Notes under the pieces: generated by a model
Told to the model about the DNA's origin: nothing
What the model saw: only the letters and a program-made list of their open reading frames with translations
Database searches by the model: none
Source of the DNA: Candidatus Uabimicrobium amorphum
GTDB taxonomy: Bacteria; Planctomycetota; Uabimicrobiia; Uabimicrobiales; Uabimicrobiaceae
NCBI RefSeq assembly: GCF_009002475.1
Contig: NZ_AP019860.1
Span: 4,402,001-4,466,000 of the forward strand
Direction: 5' to 3'
Length of the DNA stretch: 64,000 nucleotides
Part shown: positions 16,994-24,953 of the stretch, piece after piece
How positions within the stretch are numbered: position 1 is the first letter of the stretch
Layout of the letters: each line of letters opens with the position of its first letter
Made by a program: the position numbers and the translations under genes

Positions 16994-18802
16994 TTATTTA
17001 CCGCGATTTAAGAATTTTTGATATTCAGGTGAAGCGACATAACCAGCATATTCAGGTACATTGTCCAAAGACCATTGTATACCCGCCTTTTGTTCCGCTG
17101 CAATTAAGTAACGTGTTATCGAAGGGTAATCTTTTTCTTCGAGAGCAACTCCTATTAAGGAAAAGTATGCCATGCGATTATCCGGTTCTGCGTCGAGAAT
17201 TTTATTGAACGCTGCTTTTCCTTTGTTGTTATCACCCATTTCTATGTATACGTTACCACGAAAGATATTTAGATAGGGATCATCAATTACTTGATCTACT
17301 TTGTTTACAGAAACCAAAACTTTGCTAAATTCTTTTCTTAAAAAATAAAAATCCAGCGCCATCAAATTACTATCCGTTTCGTTTGGAAAGTGCTTCAAGT
17401 AAACTTGTAGAGCTTTTTGATAGACCTCTGTGCCCAATTGTGAGGCGGCCTTCGCTCTTACAACTAAACAAATTTTGGCCTTTTGGGCTTTTGCTGACAG
17501 GGTGTTGTATATTTGTTCTACCTTGTAATACTGGCCTTGGCGGCTTGCTTGGGTCATTTGTACAAATTTTTGTGCGTCGCTTTCTCCCCCCATCACGCGA
17601 TCAAAAAAGCCCAATTTTTGAGTTACCAATGAAATGGCTGTTGACATAGAGGTTGTAACGTCTTCTCCCGTTGCATAGACATATATATCGGTGTATTTCC
17701 ACTGACCACTTGCCTTGGTCATTTTATAATAATGATAATTTAATGCTCCTCTTGGGTCGATTAAACGAAATAGAAGCCCTTGTGGATTACTGGAAGAGCG
17801 CAAAAACTTATATGATCCGCCTTGGGTGACAACGCCGGCTATTGTAGTTCCAAAGTTAAACGAAGAACGCAGTTGCATTGCGTATTGCGCTTTTTCAGCA
17901 CCTGTTACTCCGATGTTTGTCGTAACAGTATTTGCCAAGGCGTTAATATCAACGATGGAGTTTAAGTACTGCCCTTGTCCAAGACTACATTCATCTTCGA
18001 CTCGCTGTCCTATTTGATCTAATTCTGGGTGTTTTGTTACTCTTGACCAGTTAACGCCGCTGCCATCAACGCGTGAAATGCTGGCAACTTTTGGAATATT
18101 GTTCGAATTGCTGCCCAGGTTACTACTGTTACTCGGTTTATCAGATGAAGAATGGATGTCGCCGACGGATTGAGCCTGTTCTTTGGTGACTTTCTTAAGC
18201 TCGACACCAGCAACTTTCATTTTGTACATAACACCATCTTTTGAAACAAACATACGCCCTGTTTGTCCGGAAGAACTTACTTGAATAACATAAACAGTAA
18301 CCTTGCCATTGCCATGCACTAAACTACCACGAGCAACTGTACGTGCCGTGTATTTGACAAGTTTTCCATTTTCGGCGACCTGTATAGTTGCTTTACGTCC
18401 TTTTTTTAGAAGTTTTAACGCTTTTGCTTCTTTACCATTTAGATTAGAGTAAATGACCCCTTTGAAGGGGATGGATATTTTACCTGTGTCCAATTTTACG
18501 TACATGACTCTTTTACGTACGTCTACTGTGTAGGTGTAATTTTTTCGTGGACTTTTTTTTGTCATGCTGAGTAGACGATATTTCTTATCTAGTTTGGCTT
18601 CCGAGGAGTCAGCAAGTATAAAATCATTGCCGTTTAAGATGAACACTTTTTCGGAACAAGTAAAGCCTTTCGGTGTCGATGAAGTTTCCGATACAGCGTA
18701 ACCTATTTTTTGTTTCTGGTTGTTATACACATTGTACCAGTGACTTTCAGTAAAAATGAAAGAAACAGACACAAAAAATATTGTGATTAAAAAAGATTTC
18801 AT
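16994..18802 (-). CDS. Secreted TPR-containing protein of unknown function
   Basis: 602 residues. A signal peptide (about residues 1-19) is followed by an N-terminal beta-rich region that resembles the YxV...G...(S/T) domains of planctomycete exported proteins but matches no family I can name. A Ser/Asn-rich linker lies at about residues 215-235. The C-terminal 130 residues contain TPR-like helices (YLNIFRGNVYIEMGDNNKGK, FNKILDAEPDNRMAYFSLIG). A good ribosome site (aggag) is 5 bases before the ATG. It lies 32 bp downstream of the HEAT-cyclophilin gene and is probably co-transcribed with it. Likely periplasmic; no enzymatic motif seen. Confidence 0.7.
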   Translation of the reverse strand: MKSFLITIFFVSVSFIFTESHWYNVYNNQKQKIGYAVSETSSTPKGFTCSEKVFILNGNDFILADSSEAKLDKKYRLLSMTKKSPRKNYTYTVDVRKRVMYVKLDTGKISIPFKGVIYSNLNGKEAKALKLLKKGRKATIQVAENGKLVKYTARTVARGSLVHGNGKVTVYVIQVSSSGQTGRMFVSKDGVMYKMKVAGVELKKVTKEQAQSVGDIHSSSDKPSNSSNLGSNSNNIPKVASISRVDGSGVNWSRVTKHPELDQIGQRVEDECSLGQGQYLNSIVDINALANTVTTNIGVTGAEKAQYAMQLRSSFNFGTTIAGVVTQGGSYKFLRSSSNPQGLLFRLIDPRGALNYHYYKMTKASGQWKYTDIYVYATGEDVTTSMSTAISLVTQKLGFFDRVMGGESDAQKFVQMTQASRQGQYYKVEQIYNTLSAKAQKAKICLVVRAKAASQLGTEVYQKALQVYLKHFPNETDSNLMALDFYFLRKEFSKVLVSVNKVDQVIDDPYLNIFRGNVYIEMGDNNKGKAAFNKILDAEPDNRMAYFSLIGVALEEKDYPSITRYLIAAEQKAGIQWSLDNVPEYAGYVASPEYQKFLNRGK

Positions 18803-18819
18803 TTTTTCTCCTGTTGGTT

Positions 18820-18856
18820 TTGTTTTGATTTGTTTTATTTTGTTTTGTTTTGCTGT
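18820..18856. repeat. TTTTG pentamer run spanning a stop codon
   Basis: Imperfect tandem TTTTG/TTTTA pentamers between two co-directional minus-strand genes. The run encodes the lysine/asparagine-rich C-terminal tail and stop of the cyclophilin protein. Slippage here would change the tail length. Confidence 0.6.
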
Positions 18857-20781
18857 TTATGTACGATAATATTCATCTCGCGAATCGTATCCCCTGTATG
18901 AATTAAGTCAACAACGTCCATTCCGTTGATTACTTCACCAAATATAGTGTATTTCCCATTTAAATGCGGTTGTGGTGAATGTGTAATAAACAATTGGCAT
19001 CCTCCCGTATCTTTTCCAGCAAGCGGCATTCCCACCATTCCGCGTTTGTAGCGTAGCATATTATATTCGCAAGGGATATTGTATCCAGGACCTCCCCAAC
19101 CATCACCGCGTGGATCTCCTCCTTGAACGACAAAGTTGGAGACGACACGATGAAATGTGAGGTTGTGGTAGAATTTTTTCTTGATCAGTTGGTAAAAGTT
19201 ATACACGGCAATCGGGGCTTCGTCAACACTGGGACGAATGACAAATTTTCCCTTATTCGTCACGACCTCTACTGTAAAATCTGGTAAATTGCAAATCTCT
19301 TCGTAGGTAAAAAGTACTTTAGGTACTTTAGGTGTGTTTGTTGATGGGGGAATAGTTACTTTTAATTTAGTGAGATACTCTCGGGCCATGGTTGACAACA
19401 ATGGATGGGAATCAGTGGCCACTTGCTGTAAAAAATCAATGCTTTTTTTGTGTGATGAATCGGTCATTTTACCTACGGCATTGATAATTGCTTGCATTGC
19501 TTCAATGTCATCTGGGGTACTTAGTTGTTGGTAGATTTCAATAAGATGTGGCATAGTACTCAATGCTTTTTTATTTGTTAAAGCCTCTGCCGCATAGGTA
19601 ATCACCGCCATATCTCGTGATTTTAGGCTAGCGACGATATCTTCAGTGGTATCGTCACAAGATATTTTACCAAGAGATGCGACAACCATTTGTAGTATAT
19701 AGTTGTTTTTTGTTGTTAGCATCTGTCGTAGTTTAGTAACAGATGCCTTATTATCGATAAATCCTAAAGCCTCAGCAATTTTGGCTCGTAAAAGTACGCT
19801 TGGTTTTTCTAACGATGCGATTTGTTGTATACAGGCTTGTGGTTTTATTTTTGCAAGGGCAACTAGTATTTGTCCTTTTTTGATGCCATCACTTTCGGGA
19901 AAAATTTTGAGTAGTTGTTGGTGCGCATCAAGTTTTAAATCTCCTATAACACCGATCGTTGTTAAAGAAATATGATGATTTTTATGGTGAACAAGCGGCA
20001 CAATCTTTGTCACATCAACACTAGAAAAACTACGTAAAGCATTTAATGCATTTACCGCAACGCGCATATCTTTGTCATTCATGGCCACATACAAGTGCGC
20101 AAGGGTTTTAGGATTCTTTATATAGCCGATTCCACGCGCAGCATTCATACGACAGTAAGGATTTTTATCATAAAGTAATTGTAACAGATGATTTGCGGTA
20201 CGTGGTTCCTTTGCACGCATGAGAGCATAACTAATATGACCACGAGCTTTCGCAGAAGAGCGCAGGGAAGAAGCAATCAATTGACGTATCAGGGAATCAT
20301 TGTGTGCACCCCGGTAAGTCAATAAACCACAACTGTATGCGATGGCTTCCGTGTGTGGTGATTTTTTTTGCGAAAACATTTCGATGAATTTTTTGATAGT
20401 TTTTTCTGTACCAACTTTTCCCAAAGCTTCGATGATGATATTAACCACCGCCAAACTTTTCTCAGTTTCCAAAGCCTGTAACAAAAACAGTTCACTCGCC
20501 TCATTCCACATCTGCCCCAAAGCAAACGCAGCATGCATTCGTACATTTTGATCACTATCTTTGAGACATTTGGCAATATTGCCAATCGAATTAGGATTTT
20601 GAATTTGCCCTAAGGCTTTAACGCTCAACAAGCGGATGTTGTGGTTTTCATGTTCCAGAAGAGAATGAAGTTTTGCAACACCCTGACGCTGATACTGCCA
20701 TAAATATATATCTTTTTTGAGTGTCTCGACTTGCGCAAATAAGCAACTTATACTCAACATGATGATGATACATCTAAACAT
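18835..20781 (-). CDS. Secreted HEAT-repeat protein with C-terminal cyclophilin (PPIase) domain
   Basis: About 648 residues. A signal sequence is followed by about 12 HEAT/PBS-lyase-like repeats of about 31 residues (for example IRLLSVKALGQIQNPNSIGN and VRMHAAFALGQMW) through residue about 470. A cyclophilin-type peptidyl-prolyl isomerase domain follows: FHRVVSNFVVQGGDPRGDG, GMVGMPLAGKDTGGCQLFI, HLNGKYTIFGEV. The usual catalytic Arg (FHR) and QGGDP are intact. The start at ATG 20781 is preferred because GGAA lies 7 bases upstream; ATG 20802 has none. The last residues (KQQNKTK) and stop are encoded inside a (TTTTG)n run. Probably an envelope foldase/scaffold. Confidence 0.85.
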   Translation of the reverse strand: MFRCIIIMLSISCLFAQVETLKKDIYLWQYQRQGVAKLHSLLEHENHNIRLLSVKALGQIQNPNSIGNIAKCLKDSDQNVRMHAAFALGQMWNEASELFLLQALETEKSLAVVNIIIEALGKVGTEKTIKKFIEMFSQKKSPHTEAIAYSCGLLTYRGAHNDSLIRQLIASSLRSSAKARGHISYALMRAKEPRTANHLLQLLYDKNPYCRMNAARGIGYIKNPKTLAHLYVAMNDKDMRVAVNALNALRSFSSVDVTKIVPLVHHKNHHISLTTIGVIGDLKLDAHQQLLKIFPESDGIKKGQILVALAKIKPQACIQQIASLEKPSVLLRAKIAEALGFIDNKASVTKLRQMLTTKNNYILQMVVASLGKISCDDTTEDIVASLKSRDMAVITYAAEALTNKKALSTMPHLIEIYQQLSTPDDIEAMQAIINAVGKMTDSSHKKSIDFLQQVATDSHPLLSTMAREYLTKLKVTIPPSTNTPKVPKVLFTYEEICNLPDFTVEVVTNKGKFVIRPSVDEAPIAVYNFYQLIKKKFYHNLTFHRVVSNFVVQGGDPRGDGWGGPGYNIPCEYNMLRYKRGMVGMPLAGKDTGGCQLFITHSPQPHLNGKYTIFGEVINGMDVVDLIHTGDTIREMNIIVHKQQNKTK

Positions 20782-20816
20782 CTTTTTTCCATTCCATTTC
20801 AAAATTCAGTATTATC

Positions 20817-20916
20817 AACCGTAACCGTAACCGTAACCGTAATCGTAACCGTTCGTAACCGTAATCGTCACCGTGACCGTGACCGTCACCGTAACCGTAA
20901 TCGTAACCGTGACCGT
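20817..20916. repeat. Degenerate hexamer array 1 (CCGTNA)
   Basis: About 16 units of ACCGTA, ACCGTG, ATCGTA or ACCGTC in period 6 with one 4-base slip. It ends 1 bp from the stop codon of the kinase/cyclase gene (20918-20920) and reads TNACGG in that gene's direction of transcription. The cyclophilin start follows about 35 bp further on. Confidence 0.9.
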
Positions 20917-20917
20917 A

Positions 20918-23900
20918 TTAAATCAAACTAGGTGTCTTTATAATATACTCCTTAGTTCTAGGTACCTTCGCTTCTTGAACAATTTTACGCAATTGATGTT
21001 TGTTTATCAATTGTGTAAATACCGGATCTTCCGCAATACTTTGACTAAATACTACCTCGTCAGTGTTACCTACTTTTAATAAATATTCCAATGATTTTAT
21101 TGTCGAACCAAAATAATCCAGGCGGTTATTAATAGTGGCGACCATAGCCGCTCCACGATGTACCGCTACTCTTACCATTAGTTCGCAATTGGATTTACGT
21201 AAATTTCTTTGTAGGAAAATACCTGCATTAATCGCTTTTTCGACTTCGGGAAACGACGCGATGATTCCCTCGTTTTTCGTTTTTATGACCACCCCTGAAT
21301 GTTCAGCGACATGTTGTTCTAGAAGTTGTAGATAGTTGTAAAGTTGTTGAAAAGCCTCCGCATCACTTTTTTGTTGATAAAAAAGTTCAGAATTATCGAT
21401 GTCGACAGCAAAAAGAATTAAGTTAGAAATAGCCACTAACTGCTGCGGGGATAGAACCTCAGATGGAAATAGTTTGCGAAAGAGAGGCAAAGAAGAGACA
21501 TAGGAAGCCGTGAGTGTTTTACGTCTAGAAACTGTGTGCTCTAAACGAATGACCACTTCATCATCAAAGTCGTTGATAAGTTGTATACATTGCTTTCCTA
21601 GGGGTAAGTGTAATTCTCGGTTACCCAAAGTAGAAATTTGTATGTTGTGTTGATAAGTCGTGTTGTTGTTGGAAACGTGCAGCTGACAAGGCTTTTGCAA
21701 CTGCGGAGATCGAAGTAAATAGGCGCCTTCTAATAGTTGTAAGTTAAGCTCCATACGTTCTTGGGCGCGCAATTTTACTTGCGAAATGACATGTGGAGAA
21801 TGAATAGGACCTCCAATACAATAGACCTGTAAGTCACTGTCGCGTATTGAGGGGTGGACGCGGAAGATCAGTTCTACCGAATTTGCAAAGTCGAGTTCAT
21901 AGTCTATATTACACGCTTCACAGTGTCCGTGGTTTTTCATTTCGCGTAGCGTATCTTTTAGATCAGAGGGAATACGGCATAGCGGACAAATCATATCCCA
22001 TAACAAGGTCAGTAGACCTTGGGCCGCAGCGTTGAGGCACAAAGTGATCAGTTCTTGTGGTTCGACTTCCAGTTGTTGTGCGAGTGCTAGTGGACGAATA
22101 CGCGCAACATCTTGCGCAGATGATTTTTCTAGAAATAGAGCAAATCGTTCTTGCGTGTTTTTGCTAATCGTATTATCGCAACTTTTTTTCATGAGCTGTC
22201 GCAATAGTATTTTTTTGTTTGTTGGTAATTCGTTGTCTTCGGCAAAGGCATTCATGATTTGTTTATTTTTTGTTCGTTGACAAACACGGTCTATACGTTG
22301 ATATATGAGCTGTAGTTTTTTGCAAATGGATTTTTTGAATTGATAATTTAATAAAATGCGTGCAAACCAATTTCGTGGAGATATGACAAATTTATGAACC
22401 AATAGTGTTCCTTGTTGTTGTGGGTAAAATTCTACTATACTTGCCATCCATTTGAATACGCCATAATTGTATTCTCGCAATACACTCATACGTTTCTCTT
22501 CTAACCATTCATAGGGGTGCTCTTGCCACTCTAAGGCGAATACCTTACTGCGATTTCTCGCAAGAAGTTTGCGTTTGTTGCTCGAAGTTTTGGAATAGGA
22601 ATATTCGGGAGCAACTAACCCCAATGCTTTGTTCACTCTTTCGGTATCGGATACGTGTGGCCACAATTGCTGCACATTCGAATTTAAATGCCATTTGAAT
22701 TCAAAATGAAGTACGTCAGGGTCATCTACGGAAGGTAGTTGTGGGTGAATGACTAGTTTTGTCGGTTTGCCGCGTAGTAAATTTTCTATATCATGGAGAA
22801 GTTCATTTGCATTTTGATAACGCTCATCGGGGTCTTTTCGCAATAGCTTTTCGACTATGGAACACAAACCATCGCTTACGTTTGTATCGTATTCCTTTAT
22901 GGAGGGAGCAGGGGAGTTTACATGTTTATTTATGATGGCAAAAGGAGTATCTGCTTCAAAAGGAGGGTGCCCTGTTAAAAAATGGAATAGGGTTGCCCCC
23001 ACGGAATATAGGTCGCTACGAATGCTTACTTCTTTGCCTGCGCACTGTTCCGGAGACATGTATTTTGGTGTGCCGAGAATGGCCCCTGGTTGTGTTAAGT
23101 CAAGCGATTCGTTTTCAATGACATGACGTGCTAATCCAAAATCGGAAAGTTTGGCAAATATTTTTGTTGCGGTACTTTGCGCGGAAGTATTGTCTATTTC
23201 TGTGAGTATTTCTTTTTTGGTAGAGATAATATTTGCAGGTTTGATATCTCGATGAATGATCTGTTTTTCGTGGGCGATTGCCAAAGCGCGAATAACGTCT
23301 GCAATGATGCATAGAGCTTGTTTTTCACTTAACTTTTGGTGTTTTTTTAGTAAATTACTGACATTGTCTCCTGCGATGAATTCCATCACCAAGTAATGAA
23401 TGTTTTTCTCACGGTTGATTTCCAACATATTGGCAACGTAAGGATTGTTGACTTCGGCGAGCAGACGTGCTTCTTTATGGAAGCGTTGTAGATAGTTTTT
23501 GTCAGCAGCGCATTTGCCCGAAATTACTTTTAAGGCTACGGTACTTTCATCGATTGTGTCTTTGGCTAAGTAAACAACACCCATTCCACCACTACCAATT
23601 TCCTTCTCTATGGCAAAGCGTCCTAACTTTTTTAGGTCGTTTAAATTGTTTTCCGCATTTGCACCGCCAAAAAGAGAATGATCGGCAAGGTCGTCAATAA
23701 TGACTGTTTTTTGTCCTTGCATTTGTTGAGTAATATTTTTGATCGCTGCGATAAATTGTTGGAGAGCTTTTTTGAACTCATGCATTTGTACATTTATGGT
23801 TTGTTGAATGCATTCACTAGTGAGGTGAAACAAATCATGAAATTGTGTAACAGCAAAATATTGATTTTCAATGGTATCTTCTTTGTCTATGCCTTCACTA

Positions 23901-24439
23901 AATTCTTTACCACCACTCAAAATCCAGAATAAAACATTTGCCATTGAGTATGTATCTTCATCTAGAGATAAAAAAGATGATGTGTCGTGTTGCATCGACA
24001 ATCTATGTGCAAAATCAACCTTTATGTTATTCTCATTTGTTACACGAATTGTATCTATAGATAAATTGTTGTGCGCAATTCCTAAACGATGGGCTTCTGT
24101 TATCAAATCGACAACTTGTGTTGCAAATTGCATGCGATCCAATAATTCCCATTTTTTTATATCTATTTCTCGCAATGGTTTTGTATTACAGAATTCAAAA
24201 GCAAGAAAACGCGGCGAACTAACAAGTTCCATATCAATGATTTTTAAAGCTGCAGGATGATCTAATGCGTACAGGCGTAGTAGTTTTTTGCTTAGGTATT
24301 GCCATCTTTCTTGTGAGAAATAACCGTGTTTAAATATACGCAAGTCAACTATATTTTCTTCTTGATCGTGGGCTTGGTAACAAACACCGCCTTCCCATGA
24401 ACTTATCAATTCTAGTGGTTGGTATTTTTCTATTTCCAT
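20918..24439 (-). CDS. Pseudokinase-Ser/Thr kinase-SRPBCC/DUF5939-degenerate class III cyclase fusion
   Basis: 1173 residues, numbered from ATG 24439 (chosen for the GTGAG site just upstream; the open frame reaches 24475). Residues about 1-230 have a kinase-like fold lacking the HRD and DFG motifs (AHNNLSID, VDFAH). Residues about 275-555 form a complete Hanks-type Ser/Thr kinase: GSGGMG, VALK Lys304, HRDIKPAN 396-, DFG 433-435 and SPEQ. Residues about 575-720 look like an SRPBCC domain. Residues about 800-960 contain a CxxC...CxxC knuckle and resemble DUF5939 of bacterial adenylate cyclases. Residues 1005-1165 are a class III cyclase-like domain with first metal Asp1013 kept, but Glu1057 replacing the second Asp and Lys1115/Tyr1119 at the Asn/Arg positions. 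No membrane segment was seen. Confidence 0.85.
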   Translation of the reverse strand: MEIEKYQPLELISSWEGGVCYQAHDQEENIVDLRIFKHGYFSQERWQYLSKKLLRLYALDHPAALKIIDMELVSSPRFLAFEFCNTKPLREIDIKKWELLDRMQFATQVVDLITEAHRLGIAHNNLSIDTIRVTNENNIKVDFAHRLSMQHDTSSFLSLDEDTYSMANVLFWILSGGKEFSEGIDKEDTIENQYFAVTQFHDLFHLTSECIQQTINVQMHEFKKALQQFIAAIKNITQQMQGQKTVIIDDLADHSLFGGANAENNLNDLKKLGRFAIEKEIGSGGMGVVYLAKDTIDESTVALKVISGKCAADKNYLQRFHKEARLLAEVNNPYVANMLEINREKNIHYLVMEFIAGDNVSNLLKKHQKLSEKQALCIIADVIRALAIAHEKQIIHRDIKPANIISTKKEILTEIDNTSAQSTATKIFAKLSDFGLARHVIENESLDLTQPGAILGTPKYMSPEQCAGKEVSIRSDLYSVGATLFHFLTGHPPFEADTPFAIINKHVNSPAPSIKEYDTNVSDGLCSIVEKLLRKDPDERYQNANELLHDIENLLRGKPTKLVIHPQLPSVDDPDVLHFEFKWHLNSNVQQLWPHVSDTERVNKALGLVAPEYSYSKTSSNKRKLLARNRSKVFALEWQEHPYEWLEEKRMSVLREYNYGVFKWMASIVEFYPQQQGTLLVHKFVISPRNWFARILLNYQFKKSICKKLQLIYQRIDRVCQRTKNKQIMNAFAEDNELPTNKKILLRQLMKKSCDNTISKNTQERFALFLEKSSAQDVARIRPLALAQQLEVEPQELITLCLNAAAQGLLTLLWDMICPLCRIPSDLKDTLREMKNHGHCEACNIDYELDFANSVELIFRVHPSIRDSDLQVYCIGGPIHSPHVISQVKLRAQERMELNLQLLEGAYLLRSPQLQKPCQLHVSNNNTTYQHNIQISTLGNRELHLPLGKQCIQLINDFDDEVVIRLEHTVSRRKTLTASYVSSLPLFRKLFPSEVLSPQQLVAISNLILFAVDIDNSELFYQQKSDAEAFQQLYNYLQLLEQHVAEHSGVVIKTKNEGIIASFPEVEKAINAGIFLQRNLRKSNCELMVRVAVHRGAAMVATINNRLDYFGSTIKSLEYLLKVGNTDEVVFSQSIAEDPVFTQLINKHQLRKIVQEAKVPRTKEYIIKTPSLI

Positions 24440-24572
24440 GATGATCTCACAAATAATGAGCGATTTCGCACACATGATGTGCGGTAGTGATACAAAATAA
24501 CCATAAGAGGTTTCTTGCGTGTTTTAAGGTAAAGCTATATTTAAAAATGGTTTACGTCTTGGCGTATATGTT

Positions 24573-24588
24573 TGGCATTACTTTTGCT
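24573..24588 (+). promoter_or_regulatory. Sigma-54-like -24/-12 promoter
   Basis: TGGCATTACTTTTGCT keeps the GG and GC elements and spacing of the sigma-54 consensus TGGCACG-N4-TTGCW. It is the only such site I noticed. It would start transcription near 24600, about 95 bases before the small HTH gene. Confidence 0.4.
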
Positions 24589-24695
24589 TTAGCAACTTAG
24601 CATAAGTTAGATATCAACATATGAGGTAACATTTTTGTGGTTGTATAAAACCACTGAGGTCCGGAATAGGTTACAAAACAATAAGGAGATTTTGT

Positions 24696-24932
24696 ATGTG
24701 GAATACTAGATTACAAAGACTTTTCAGTATATTAGGCCAGTTGTCTCCTCACTCACAAACGACAGTTATGGATTTAGCACAGGAGTATGAAGTAAGCGAA
24801 CGAACAATTGAGAGAGATATTGAAACGCTCTCAATTGTTGGCGTTGTGTGCTGCGATGGTAAGGTTACCATTTCGCGCCAAGGTTGTAAATCCATTTCGC
24901 AATGGATGTTCTCTGCTGGTTTATCGTCATAA
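24696..24932 (+). CDS. Small HTH DNA-binding protein (HTH_11/DeoR-like)
   Basis: 78 residues that are little more than a helix-turn-helix: RLQRLFSILGQL, then TVMDLAQEYEVSERTIERDIETLSIVGVV. The pattern LAxxxxVSxRTIxRDIxxL is that of DeoR/WYL-type regulators, but no ligand-binding domain follows. A strong ribosome site (aaggag) is 8 bases before the ATG. The upstream region has a sigma-54-like site. It is convergent with the GT4 gene, with only 21 bp between. It may be a stand-alone regulator or a truncated WYL regulator; the clean stop and good expression signals favour the former. The target is unknown. Confidence 0.75.
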   Translation: MWNTRLQRLFSILGQLSPHSQTTVMDLAQEYEVSERTIERDIETLSIVGVVCCDGKVTISRQGCKSISQWMFSAGLSS

Positions 24933-24953
24933 AACGTATAAACACCTAATTTT

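Noticed and set aside
20873..21079. Small frame reading Val-Thr repeats through hexamer array 1
   Set aside because: It is a translation of the repeat array running into the 3' end of the kinase gene; no ribosome site.
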